DNA of 64,000 nt, taken from positions 20,478 to 84,477 of the forward strand of contig JBALVL010000019.1 in NCBI GenBank assembly GCA_036961355.1, read 5' to 3'. The notes beneath the pieces were generated by a model that was not told the DNA's origin, searched no databases, and saw only the letters and a program-made list of their open reading frames with translations. Made by a program: the position numbers and the translations under genes. This DNA comes from Motiliproteus sp036961355 (GTDB lineage: Bacteria > Pseudomonadota > Gammaproteobacteria > Pseudomonadales > Balneatricaceae). Shown here one piece after another: positions 54,019 through 62,683 of this stretch (positions are counted from its first letter, which is position 1; each line of letters opens with the position of its first letter).

Positions 54019-54603
54019 ATGAGCACACGCAGAATCAAGCTGGCCACGGAAGCTGACCGATAACGAATCTTGTCCACCATTCTTCTGGGGTTCTCGGCCG
54101 ACCCGATTGAGCGCTGGCTTTGGCCTGAAGCCAAGGATTATTTAAATTGTATCCCTCTGTACGACGCCTTTGCCGGGGGAGCTATAACGGCGGGTTCGGC
54201 TTACGTCACCGACAATTTCGAAAGTGTCGCGCTTTGGTTTCCGCCGGGAGAGGGGCCCAATGAAGAAAAGGTGATTGAGATACTAAATAGCACCGTCAAG
54301 GAGGACACTTTGAAAGACGCTATTATCATGTTTGAAGCGATGGACGAGTTCCACCCAGACGAGCCTTGTTGGTACCTGCCCCTGATTGCCGTAGATCCGG
54401 CTCATCAAGGCTGTGGTTTTGGCACGGAGCTAATGAAGCGCGCTTTGAATCGTTGTGATCAGGATGGTTTGCCCGCTTACCTGGAATCAACCAACCCCAG
54501 AAACATATCCCTATATGAGCGGTACGGTTTTGAAAAAATGGGGGAGGTTCAGACGGGAAGCTCACCGGTTATGACACCGATGATTCGGTCACCGCGAAAG
54601 TAA
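54019..54603 (+). pseudogene. GNAT N-acetyltransferase with early in-frame stop
   Basis: From ATG 54019 the frame reads MSTRRIKLATEADR then TAA (54061-54063) and continues in the same frame to 54603. The join makes a normal GNAT opening (RRIKLATEADR-RIL, then LGFSADPIERWLWPEA). The acetyl-CoA site LIAVDPAHQGCGFGTELMKRALNRC is intact, as is the C-terminal SLYERYGFEKMGE. TTG 54070 could restart translation and give 177 residues missing beta-1. A nonsense mutation, readthrough or sequencing error are possible. Confidence 0.75.
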
Positions 54604-54696
54604 TCGAATCCAAAACAAGCGGTTAGGCTGTAGCGATTAAACACGCTCTAGCTTCACTCAAATCAGCCCTTCCCATTCGAAGGACGGTAAGGCCCA

Positions 54697-55656
54697 TTAT
54701 TCCAGCTGCAGATAACGATCCGGTTTGGCGTATTGCACGCCATAACGCTGGTAGATCTTGGCCATGCGACCCGACTTCACCAGTGAATCAACCACATCTT
54801 CGATCCGGTAAGCCAGCTGACGATGGCTATCCTTCACCGCCATTCCTACATCCCACTTGCCTTTGGCCAGATTAGGAAAGGGCACATCGGCCTGCAGCAT
54901 ATGCTCACTACGCGCCAGCCGGGAAACGCCCCACTGCAGTTGCGACTGCATACCCATAACCGATGGAATACGTTTCTGATCCATCGCCGACATCGCATCC
55001 AATACCGTTGGGAAGTGTTCGATATTCTCACGCAAGCGGCCGCGAAAGGCACTGCTCAGATAGAAGTCCGGCAAGCTATCGATCTCAACCCCGACCCGCT
55101 CGTACTGAAACACCGCCAGGTTTTCAAACGTCTCCATCTGCTGCTCATCGTACAACAAGGCCCAACGCTCGCGCTGATAAGGGGAGAAGAAGTGCACCAA
55201 GTCGTTCATCACCCTGCCATCGGGGTCCACCTTAAAGGCGAACTCACGGTCGTAAGGCGCCCGGAACATCACATCGGCCACCGTACGACGCAGCATTGCG
55301 CCCTGCTCTTCTCGCGCAAGATAATGGCCTTGCCAGACATGGTTTCGCAGATCATCGTCGAGATTCTCATCGGCAATCATCCAATGAAGTTTTAACGCCA
55401 GACCCAGCGCTTTGGCGACCTTTTGGGCCAAGTCAACATCAACCCCTTTGGGTTGATCGTCCTCGATATAGGCATAGGGAGGGAAGTCCCGGTACACCGC
55501 CACCACCAAGGTGCCATCGGCCATCACATCTTCGTAGCTGCGCGCCTCTGCTAGACCACTTACGCTAGCGAACCACAGCACCAGCAACGCAATGACAGCA
55601 ACGCCGCCTCTAGCCGTATTGGGTGTCCGCTTACTGCACTGTTCGGTGTTCTGCAT
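54697..55656 (-). CDS. Quinoprotein dehydrogenase-associated ABC-type binding protein (MxaJ/XoxJ-like)
   Basis: About 319 residues with a signal segment (VAVIALLVLWFASVSGLAEA). The body starts YEDVMADGTLVVAVYRDFPPYAYIEDDQPKGVDVDLAQKVAKALGL and keeps GAMLRRTVADVMFRAPYDREFAFKVD, typical of the quinoprotein-associated SBP group to which MxaJ and XoxJ belong. Such proteins are thought to help maturation or cofactor loading of the PQQ dehydrogenase in the periplasm rather than import a solute. It follows pedF by about 40 bases on the same strand. Start M4 or M1 (55665). Confidence 0.82.
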   Translation of the reverse strand: MQNTEQCSKRTPNTARGGVAVIALLVLWFASVSGLAEARSYEDVMADGTLVVAVYRDFPPYAYIEDDQPKGVDVDLAQKVAKALGLALKLHWMIADENLDDDLRNHVWQGHYLAREEQGAMLRRTVADVMFRAPYDREFAFKVDPDGRVMNDLVHFFSPYQRERWALLYDEQQMETFENLAVFQYERVGVEIDSLPDFYLSSAFRGRLRENIEHFPTVLDAMSAMDQKRIPSVMGMQSQLQWGVSRLARSEHMLQADVPFPNLAKGKWDVGMAVKDSHRQLAYRIEDVVDSLVKSGRMAKIYQRYGVQYAKPDRYLQLE

Positions 55657-55698
55657 ATTCACCATGCTCTACTCCGGCTAACTCAACAGGTTCTGTTG

Positions 55699-56130
55699 CT
55701 ATTCTACGTATTTGGTTTCTAACCAGGCCCGAATCGACCACAACGCTTCCTGACTGAGAAAATCGGCCATCTTGGGCATGTAAGGAACACCGTTACGTAC
55801 CGCACCATTGATAACCCGGTAGGCATACCATTCGTCACCATCCATGCCCGGTTCCAACTCACGCAGATCCGGCGCAATACCACCCGAGATCGCACCCAAG
55901 CCATGACAACGTGCACAGTTTTGGCCGTAGGCTGACTGGCCAATTTCGATCGCCAGCGCGTTACCCCGGTAGGGATTCTCTTCAACCCACTCCTCACCCA
56001 ACGGTGCCAGGCCAGCAACATCGACACTTTGCGGGGTCACATCCCCATGAGCCCAGACCTGACCGGCTACGGCCAGAGCCGCTGCTGCTACTGCGATAAC
56101 CCCGACCTTGGTACAAGTGCGCTTTTTCAT
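55699..56130 (-). CDS. pedF: Cytochrome c-550 PedF
   Basis: A 143-residue periplasmic c-type cytochrome. After the signal (AAAALAVAGQVWA) comes HGDVTPQSVDVAGLAPLGEEWVEENPYRG, typical of PedF, and one haem site CARCH (Cys72, Cys75, His76). Axial Met is likely in VPYMPKMADF. It accepts electrons from the PQQ alcohol dehydrogenase and passes them to the respiratory chain. Probably co-transcribed with the downstream MxaJ-like gene. Confidence 0.9.
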   Translation of the reverse strand: MKKRTCTKVGVIAVAAAALAVAGQVWAHGDVTPQSVDVAGLAPLGEEWVEENPYRGNALAIEIGQSAYGQNCARCHGLGAISGGIAPDLRELEPGMDGDEWYAYRVINGAVRNGVPYMPKMADFLSQEALWSIRAWLETKYVE

Positions 56131-56259
56131 GAGACCACCCCGATTTGTAGTAGTGAAAATTATTTCAGCTAAATTGCTTCAGTGAAATTGTTCTGAAGAG
56201 ATTCTAAGCAACCGGCCGGAGCCGCCCCAGACAACTTTGGTTGGCGCTAACCGGTTCCT

Positions 56260-56269
56260 TAGTACTAGA
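56260..56269. promoter_or_regulatory. Shared TAGTACTAGA motif, copy 1
   Basis: TAGTACTAGA upstream of pedF; the same ten bases occur at 56854 before the next genes. Three AGTAGA hexamers follow. Possible site for the regulator of the quinoprotein regulon (inference). Confidence 0.35.
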
Positions 56270-56358
56270 TCGATAAGTAGTAGACGAAGCGCAGTAGAAC
56301 GATAAACAGTAGAGGGATACGCGCTGGATAAGGCAGGCGCGAGTAGGCCGGTTTCGAA

Positions 56359-56790
56359 TCATCGAACCTCAAACACGCCCTGCATCCCTTTCACCTCAAG
56401 CCCACGGGCAAAGAAGGGATAGGAGCCGGGTTTGATCGGCACAAAGTAGAGTTCCGCCTCGCCCTCATCTTCAAACTCAAGCTGCACCAACGTCGTCGCT
56501 TTGATCTCCATACCGCCGGCTTCCACTTTGCGCAGGAAGATAGCGGTAAAGAATTCGGGGGCTTCGATGGCGTACTCCTTCAAACCGCTGGAGATGATTT
56601 TAAGCTTGTACGACTTGCCGGTTTCCAGCTCATAACGCTTTTGCGACATGGCGTAATCGGTCACCTCCGAGCCCAGCACCAGATCAGGCAGCGCTTGCGG
56701 CTTTCGAGTCAAATCACCTTTGGCGTTAACCAAACCCGCAGCCCCCGTTAATAGTGCGGCAACCAGCACAGGCGTTAAAAAGTTAGCCAT
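56359..56790 (-). CDS. Secreted cupredoxin-fold protein without copper ligands
   Basis: A 143-residue exported protein (signal LVAALLTGAAGLVNA). The core YELETGKSYKLKIISSGLKEYAIEAPEFFTAIFLRKVEAGG and YFVPIKPGSYPFFARGLEVKGMQGVFEV follows the cupredoxin fold. The type-1 copper Cys and His positions are absent and the mature protein has no Cys. It lies between the PedF gene and the PQQ-associated ABC operon, so it probably acts in the same periplasmic electron-transfer or assembly system, perhaps structurally. Confidence 0.7.
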   Translation of the reverse strand: MANFLTPVLVAALLTGAAGLVNAKGDLTRKPQALPDLVLGSEVTDYAMSQKRYELETGKSYKLKIISSGLKEYAIEAPEFFTAIFLRKVEAGGMEIKATTLVQLEFEDEGEAELYFVPIKPGSYPFFARGLEVKGMQGVFEVR

Positions 56791-56853
56791 CGCTATATCC
56801 TCTATCCATTAATTGTCAGCACTCATCCTAAGCAGCCGACCGAGGGCTAAAAA

Positions 56854-56863
56854 TAGTACTAGA
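56854..56863. promoter_or_regulatory. Shared TAGTACTAGA motif, copy 2
   Basis: Located in the divergent spacer between the cupredoxin-fold gene and the ABC operon; matches copy 1 at 56260. Confidence 0.35.
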
Positions 56864-56955
56864 GGAGTAAATTAACGGTACTTATTGCATATTCCGCCTG
56901 CAGGCCAACCGCTTAATAATGGTATGTCACTGAAGATTTAATACAGGTAACGCCA

Positions 56956-58311
56956 TTGTCTAACGCCTCGGAGCAACAACCACAACAACGGACTTACTCC
57001 ACCACCCGGCCATCAGCGGCTGCCGCTGAGCACGCTGGTCGGTTTACCACGTTTAACACTCTGCTTCCGAGTGCTGGTTTATATCCCCGTTTCGGTTTCC
57101 ATCTAAGCAGCGCCAGAGCCCCTATTTATGCCCTGATGCTGATGCTCAGCTTCGCGCTGCTATCAACATTGCCCTCGGCAGCTCGGGCCAACGAACTGAC
57201 CCTGACTGTCGGCTACCTTGAGCTGATCCAACACCGCCCGCCACTGCTCTCAAATGTGCTACCCGAACCCGAAGACAGCGGTTTACAGGGCGCGCAACTG
57301 GGCTTGAGTGACAACAACGCCGGGGGACGGTTTTTGGGGCAGAAGTTCGTGCTCGAACCGTTCCGTTCGGACAGCATTGAAGCGCTTCAACAAACCGCAA
57401 AGCAGTGGCATCAACAGGGCATCACCACCTTTGTCGTCAACCTGCCCGCTGCCGAACTGCGGCAACTCGCCGCCTCTTTTAAGCCCGGTGAAGCGCTGTT
57501 ATTTAATATCGGCAGCAGCAGCAACGCACTGCGTAACCAGCAATGCCTGAGCAACGTGCTCCACACACTACCCAGTCGCGCCATGCTGACCGATGCGCTG
57601 GCGCAGTGGCTCAGCGCCCGCCGACTAAAAGAGTGGTTTCTGATCCACGGCCAACGCCCCGGTGACCTGGCTTACCGGGACTCGCTAAAGCGTTCGGCCA
57701 AACGATTCGGTGGCAAAATCGTTGCGCAAAAGCCCTGGAGCTTTGATACCGACCTGCGCCGTGTGGCACAACGCGAAGTGCCGCTGTTCACCCAAGGCGA
57801 GGATTACGACACCATCGTGGTGGCGGACGAACTGGGTGATTTCGGCGAGTTTATTCTCTACAACACCTGGCTACCACGCCCTGTCGTTGGCACTCAGGGG
57901 TTAACCGCTGTCGGCTGGCACCGGGTTGTCGAACAGTGGGGCGCCGCGCAGTTACAAAGCCGCTTTGACAAGCAAGCCAAGCGCTGGATGAACAGCACCG
58001 ATTACGCCGCCTGGATCGCATTACGCAGCGTAGGAGAGGCGCTGGCACAACAGGGCAAAACCGATGCTAAGTCGCTGCAACAGCTGCTGCTTAGCGAGCA
58101 ATTTCAACTGGCCGGATTCAAGGGCCGCAAACTCAGTTACCGCAGCTGGAACGGCCAGCTACGCCAGCCGATCGCGTTGGTCCACCCTCGGGCCTTGGTA
58201 TCACAATCGCCACAACAGGGATTTCTGCACCCACGCACCGAACTCGACACGCTGGGTTTCGACCAGCCCGAAAGCCAATGTCAGAATTTACTCGACGGAG
58301 TTAACCGATGA
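56956..58311 (+). CDS. ABC-type substrate-binding protein, PQQ-dependent alcohol dehydrogenase system
   Basis: A 451-residue frame (TTG start; a signal peptide LMLMLSFALLSTLPSAARA begins near residue 60, so the true start may be ATG 57136). Mature part NELTLTVGYLELIQHRPPLLSNVLPEPEDSGLQGAQLGLSDNNAGGRFLGQKF is typical of the type I periplasmic-binding proteins in PQQ alcohol-oxidation clusters. It overlaps the next gene by ATGA and heads a four-gene operon with a beta-propeller protein, an ATPase and a permease. Solute unknown. Confidence 0.83.
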   Translation: MSNASEQQPQQRTYSTTRPSAAAAEHAGRFTTFNTLLPSAGLYPRFGFHLSSARAPIYALMLMLSFALLSTLPSAARANELTLTVGYLELIQHRPPLLSNVLPEPEDSGLQGAQLGLSDNNAGGRFLGQKFVLEPFRSDSIEALQQTAKQWHQQGITTFVVNLPAAELRQLAASFKPGEALLFNIGSSSNALRNQQCLSNVLHTLPSRAMLTDALAQWLSARRLKEWFLIHGQRPGDLAYRDSLKRSAKRFGGKIVAQKPWSFDTDLRRVAQREVPLFTQGEDYDTIVVADELGDFGEFILYNTWLPRPVVGTQGLTAVGWHRVVEQWGAAQLQSRFDKQAKRWMNSTDYAAWIALRSVGEALAQQGKTDAKSLQQLLLSEQFQLAGFKGRKLSYRSWNGQLRQPIALVHPRALVSQSPQQGFLHPRTELDTLGFDQPESQCQNLLDGVNR

Positions 58312-59372
58312 TCACCAACCCCTGTGCGACCTTCTCCCTTCTCACCTCCGACTTCTCGGCGGGCCATTCAGCGGATGATTCATCAAGAAAAAGCCTGTTC
58401 ACAGCCAAAGGTGCCGTAGCCGCGATGTTCACGCTGGGATTGGCGATAAGTACGTTTCAGGCACAGGCCTCGGTCGCCTACGTCTCCAACGAGAAAGACA
58501 ATAGCTTGTCGCTGATTGATCTGGATTCGCTGGAGGTCATTAAAACCATCGATGTCGGCCAACGGCCGCGGGGCATCACCTTCAGCAAGGATTACTCCAA
58601 GTTATACATCTGCGCCAGCGATGACGATACGGTGCAGGTAATGGACACCGCCAGCCACCAGATTATCGACGAGCTGCCGTCCGGCGAAGACCCCGAACAG
58701 TTCTCTCTGCACCCCGATGACCGACGCTTGTACATCTCCAACGAAGACGACGCGCTGGTCACTGTGGTCGATACCCAGACCCGAACGGTGCTTGCCCAGA
58801 TCGATGTCGGCGTTGAGCCCGAAGGGATGGCGGTGAGCCCGCGCGGCGATCTGGCGATCAACACCTCGGAAACCACCAGCATGCTGCACTGGATCGACAC
58901 CAACACCCATCAACTGGTTCACAACACCCGGGTTGAGCAGCGCCCGCGTCATGTTGAGTTCAACCAGGATGGCTCACGTTTTTGGGCCAGCTCCGAGATC
59001 GGCGGCAGCGTCGCGGTGATCGATGTCGACAGCCGCGAGATCCTCAAAACGTTGCGTTTTAAGATTCGCGGTATTCATCCGGACAAGGTCCAGCCGGTCG
59101 GTGTCAAACTATCCGACGATGGCCGCTACGCCTTTGTTGCGCTGGGACCCGCCAATCACGTGGCGGTGGTCGATGCCAGCAGCTTTGAGATCCTCGAATA
59201 CTTGCTGGTCGGTCGCAGGGTCTGGCACATGGAGTTCAGCCCCGACCAGAAGTTACTTCTCACAACTAATGGCATCAGCGGTGATGTCTCGGTGATCGAT
59301 GTTGATGACCTCAAGGTGACCAAATCGATCAAGGTTGGCCGCTACCCTTGGGGGCTGGCGGTTAAGCCATGA
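58308..59372 (+). CDS. PQQ-dependent catabolism-associated beta-propeller protein
   Basis: A 354-residue secreted seven-bladed YVTN-type propeller. Repeats such as VAYVSNEKDNSLSLIDLDSLEVIKTIDVGQRPRGITFS, LYICASDDDTVQVMDTASHQII, LYISNEDDALVTVVDTQTRTVL and VSVIDVDDLKVTKSIKVGRYPWGLAV are clear. The family co-occurs with quinoprotein alcohol dehydrogenases. A signal-like segment (AVAAMFTLGLAISTFQAQA) precedes. Overlaps both neighbours by four bases. Confidence 0.88.
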   Translation: MITNPCATFSLLTSDFSAGHSADDSSRKSLFTAKGAVAAMFTLGLAISTFQAQASVAYVSNEKDNSLSLIDLDSLEVIKTIDVGQRPRGITFSKDYSKLYICASDDDTVQVMDTASHQIIDELPSGEDPEQFSLHPDDRRLYISNEDDALVTVVDTQTRTVLAQIDVGVEPEGMAVSPRGDLAINTSETTSMLHWIDTNTHQLVHNTRVEQRPRHVEFNQDGSRFWASSEIGGSVAVIDVDSREILKTLRFKIRGIHPDKVQPVGVKLSDDGRYAFVALGPANHVAVVDASSFEILEYLLVGRRVWHMEFSPDQKLLLTTNGISGDVSVIDVDDLKVTKSIKVGRYPWGLAVKP

Positions 59373-60214
59373 ACGCTATCGAGCCTAACCCTCACCCGTT
59401 GCAAAGCAAGTCAGCCACCCTAAGTCCGGCGCTGCTGGAGGTAGACCGCTTGGGCTTTGATTACGGCCAGCGTCGCGGGATAGCCAACAACGCGGCACTG
59501 GCGCAGGTCAGTTTCACCCTGCAGCGCGGTAGCTTCCACGCACTGCTGGGACCAAACGGTGCCGGTAAAAGCACGCTGTTCGCGCTGATCAGCCGGATGC
59601 TGCAGATCCAGCAGGGCGATATCCGCCTCAAAGGTGCCAGCCTCAAGCAGGCCCCGGCCCAGGTGCTGCAGCAGATCGGCATGGTGTTCCAGCAAAGCAC
59701 GTTGGACCTGGACCTGAGCGTCGAGGAGAATTTGCACTACCACGCCAGCCTGCACGGCATCGGGCGCCGCGACCGGCAACAGCGAATCGATACCGAACTA
59801 GACCGGGTAGAGCTGAACGATCGCCGTCGCAGTAAAGTACGGCAACTCAATGGCGGTCACCGCCGCCGGGTAGAGATCGCCCGGGCACTGCTGCACCAGC
59901 CCACGCTACTGCTGCTCGATGAAGCGACAGTCGGGCTCGACAGTCGCGCCCGCAGCGACATCAATCGACACATCCGCAAACTCTGCCGCGAGCAGGGTGT
60001 GGGTGTGCTCTGGGCCACCCACTTGATCGAAGAGATCGAACCGAGCGATCCGGTCACCCTGTTGCACCGTGGTCGGGTGCTGGCCGATGCCAACGCCGCA
60101 CAGATATGCCAACAGCAGGGCAAGGACACGCTGGTTCAAGCGTTCGAAGCACTCACCGATCCCGGCGAGACTACTCCCTTCGAGCTGAGCGCACCGCAGG
60201 GGTTAAACCGATGA
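59369..60214 (+). CDS. ABC transporter ATP-binding protein, PQQ alcohol dehydrogenase system
   Basis: A 281-residue ATPase. Walker A GPNGAGKST, Walker B LLLLDEATVGLD and H-loop WATHLIEEI are normal. The signature is RQLNGGHRRRVEIARALL instead of LSGGQ, as seen in this subgroup. It pairs with the ABC-2 permease encoded next (ATGA overlap), so it is probably an exporter linked to the quinoprotein system. Confidence 0.87.
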   Translation: MNAIEPNPHPLQSKSATLSPALLEVDRLGFDYGQRRGIANNAALAQVSFTLQRGSFHALLGPNGAGKSTLFALISRMLQIQQGDIRLKGASLKQAPAQVLQQIGMVFQQSTLDLDLSVEENLHYHASLHGIGRRDRQQRIDTELDRVELNDRRRSKVRQLNGGHRRRVEIARALLHQPTLLLLDEATVGLDSRARSDINRHIRKLCREQGVGVLWATHLIEEIEPSDPVTLLHRGRVLADANAAQICQQQGKDTLVQAFEALTDPGETTPFELSAPQGLNR

Positions 60215-61119
60215 ACCGGCCTGTACCAGAAGCGATATCAGGTGCTATATCAGGCGCGGTATCAGACGCTATTTCAGACAAGAGTCAGAACCCAGATCCT
60301 CAACCCGTTGCCTGCGCCCCGCTCGGCGCATCTGCGTATATCAATGCTTTCACCGGCATCCTCTACCGTGAACTGTTGCGTTTTATCAATCAACGCAGCC
60401 GCTTCTTCAGCGCCTTGGTACGGCCCTTGGTTTGGCTGGCGGTCTTTGCCGCCGGCTTCAGGGCCGCCTTAGGAATATCAATCATCGCCCCCTACGAGAC
60501 TTACATCACCTACGAGGTCTACATCGGGCCGGGGCTGGTGGCGATGGTGTTACTGTTTAACGCGATGCAAAGCTCGCTGTCGATGGTTTATGACCGTGAA
60601 ATGGGCGGCATGCGGGTGCTGTTAATGAGTCCGCTGCCCCGTGCTTATCTGCTGCTGTGCCGCTTGCTGGCCAGCGCTCTGGTGTCGCTGCCACAGGTCT
60701 ATGCTTTTCTGGCAGTCGCCTGGTGGTTTGGGGTTGAGCCGCCACTGCTCGGCTATCTGTACCTGCTTCCGGCGCTGATCGTCTGCGCTCTGCTGTTGGG
60801 CGCACTGGGGTTGTTTATCTCCAGTTTTATCAAACAATTGGAGAACTTCGCCGGGGTGATGAACTTCGTTATCTTCCCGATGTTCTTCATCTCATCGGCG
60901 CTCTACCCGCTGTGGAAGATGCAGGAAGCCAGCGAACTGCTGTACCTGCTGTGCCGCTACAATCCCTTCAGTTACTGTGTCGAGCTGATCCGCTTCAGCC
61001 TATACGGCCAGTTAAATACCGAAGCGCTGCTGGTCGTCCTCGGCTGTATGTTCGGTTTTACCGCGCTGGCGATTCTCGCCTTCAACCCGCAGCGCGGCAT
61101 CGTCAAAGGCAAAGCCTAA
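60211..61119 (+). CDS. ABC-2 type permease, PQQ alcohol dehydrogenase system
   Basis: A 302-residue inner-membrane permease with about six segments: LVWLAVFAAGFRAALGISIIAPYETYITYEVYIGPGLVAMVLLFNAMQSSLSMVYDREMGGMRVLLMSPLPR is the ABC-2 signature. The N-terminal 50 residues are a variable soluble tail with an AISGAISGAVSDAISD repeat. ATG 60211 overlaps the ATPase stop; the longer frame is not used. Confidence 0.87.
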   Translation: MNRPVPEAISGAISGAVSDAISDKSQNPDPQPVACAPLGASAYINAFTGILYRELLRFINQRSRFFSALVRPLVWLAVFAAGFRAALGISIIAPYETYITYEVYIGPGLVAMVLLFNAMQSSLSMVYDREMGGMRVLLMSPLPRAYLLLCRLLASALVSLPQVYAFLAVAWWFGVEPPLLGYLYLLPALIVCALLLGALGLFISSFIKQLENFAGVMNFVIFPMFFISSALYPLWKMQEASELLYLLCRYNPFSYCVELIRFSLYGQLNTEALLVVLGCMFGFTALAILAFNPQRGIVKGKA

Positions 61120-61213
61120 ATCATCAAACCCTAGTTAGGCCAAGCCAGACAAGCACGACGATGGCATCGCGCCGGTGCGGCTGCTAAGCTGCCGAGCCTC
61201 GCTTTTGGTCCTG

Positions 61214-61271
61214 GCGATAACAAGTCCTGCTATGAGAGCCCAGCGATAAGAAGTCCCGCGATGAGAGCCCA
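61214..61271. repeat. 29-bp tandem duplication before EamA start
   Basis: Two adjacent copies of a 29-base unit starting GCGATAASAAGTCCYGCKATG (26/29 identical). The ATG of the next gene lies in a partial third copy. Confidence 0.85.
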
Positions 61272-61274
61272 GCT

Positions 61275-62276
61275 ATGCCGCAACCCGCAACAAACACCGT
61301 TACCACCATCGGTTTTACGCTACTGGCACTGATCGCGTTCGCCGCCAACTCGGTGCTGTGTCGACTGGCGCTGGGCCAGCAGACCATCGATGCCGCCAGC
61401 TTCACGGTGCTACGGCTACTGTCCGGTGCGCTGGTATTGCTGCTGTTGCTGCTGCTTCGTGCCAATCGCCGCAATAAAAACCGCCAGCAAACCACACTGC
61501 CGAATCAGCACCAAAGCCCTTCCCAAAAGAAAGGCCCTTTTCATAAGAAAGGCCAAAAGGCCCGATCACAAGCCGGTAGCTGGCTCGCGGCCAGCTATCT
61601 GTTCGGCTACGCCATCGCCTTCTCCTACGCCTACAACAGCCTCGATACCGCCACCGGCGCGCTGATCCTGTTCGGCTCGGTCCAACTTACAATGATCAGC
61701 GTCAGCCTCTACCGCGGTGAGCGGCTACAACCCGCCGAATGGCTGGGACTGATAATCGCCTTCGGGGGGTTCGTCTACCTGTTGCTACCGGGGCTCACCA
61801 CCCCGGCATTACAAGGTTTCGTGCTGATGACGCTGGCTGGCATCGCTTGGGGCGGCTACACCCTCAAGGGTAAAGGTAGCAGTGATCCGCTGGCCGATAC
61901 TGCTTACAATTTTGTCCGTACCCTGCCCTGGCTACTAGCGCTGGTTATCACCGGCGGCGCTCTGGTATTGCTCTCAAATGGTGATGCTTCGCTGTTCGAA
62001 CAACTCTGGCAAGGGCTGTCAGGCAAGGGCATCGCGTTAGCAATTGCCTCGGGCGCACTGGCGTCGGGGATCGGCTACAGCCTCTGGTATCAGGCACTGA
62101 CCGCATTGAGTACCAGCCAAGCGGCGTCGGTACAGCTATTGGTGCCGGTATTGGCCGCCTTCGGCGGCATCCTGTTCGTCGATGAAGCGGTCAGTCTACG
62201 GCTGATGGTGGCAGCGCTACTGATTCTGGGCGGTATTGCACTGACGGTATTTGGCAAACGCGCGGCAAGCGTTTAA
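61275..62276 (+). CDS. EamA/DMT family permease
   Basis: A 333-residue protein with ten hydrophobic segments in two EamA repeats (IGFTLLALIAFAANSVLCRLALG, ASGALASGIGYSLWYQALTALSTSQAASVQLLVPVLAAFGGILFVDEAVSLRL). A polar insert of about 35 residues, rich in Lys/Gln and internally repetitive (SQKKGPFHKKGQKARS), lies after the second segment. Metabolite exporter of unknown substrate; not necessarily linked to the quinoprotein operon. Confidence 0.83.
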   Translation: MPQPATNTVTTIGFTLLALIAFAANSVLCRLALGQQTIDAASFTVLRLLSGALVLLLLLLLRANRRNKNRQQTTLPNQHQSPSQKKGPFHKKGQKARSQAGSWLAASYLFGYAIAFSYAYNSLDTATGALILFGSVQLTMISVSLYRGERLQPAEWLGLIIAFGGFVYLLLPGLTTPALQGFVLMTLAGIAWGGYTLKGKGSSDPLADTAYNFVRTLPWLLALVITGGALVLLSNGDASLFEQLWQGLSGKGIALAIASGALASGIGYSLWYQALTALSTSQAASVQLLVPVLAAFGGILFVDEAVSLRLMVAALLILGGIALTVFGKRAASV

Positions 62277-62674
62277 CCGCCAAGTTTAGTGTTGTTGGAA
62301 GCCAGATAGGTTAGCAAGGCGCCAGCCCATAACGCCCCCCTTTTGAAGGGATGAGCTGCTGGTTGAAAACGATAACCCCTTGATCCAATAGTGATATGAC
62401 CGTATTGTTCTGAGACTGTAACGGCGCACCGCCTATGTTAGGTAAGGGATTGAAAACGGTGATTTTTGACATGGATGCTGCTTTTTTAGAGATACCTTCA
62501 AACGGGCGAATCCTTGCCCGAGCTTTGCTGATTAACGTGAAGTATTCACGATTTTCGATCGCGGCTTCAAACCGTCGTCCATTTCTGTCGGATTTCCAGC
62601 ACGTTAGCGCCCACACAATTGTCGACAATAAATTAACGTGCCGGCACGATAATAATTATTAACATGCCAGTGGC
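62277..62674. other. Composite region before the cassette-like genes
   Basis: Overlapping frames on both strands (minus 62311-62628, 105 codons; plus 62435-62662, 75 codons) cannot both be genes. Neither has a family I can name. The minus-strand frame has the more protein-like composition. Confidence 0.35.
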
Positions 62675-62683
62675 GTGTTAAAT
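62633..62683. repeat. attC-like element S1 (weak)
   Basis: Three copies of TTAACRYGCC, two direct (62633, 62659) and one inverted (62672-62681), plus the palindrome CGTGCCGGCACG. It ends in GTTAAAT, which fits the GTTRRRY core site. It immediately precedes the next gene. Confidence 0.35.

Noticed and set aside
62435..62662. 75-codon plus-strand frame starting MLGKGLKTVIFDMD
   Set aside because: The IFDMD opening hints at a HAD hydrolase but the rest does not follow the fold, and it overlaps a longer minus-strand frame and the S1 repeats.
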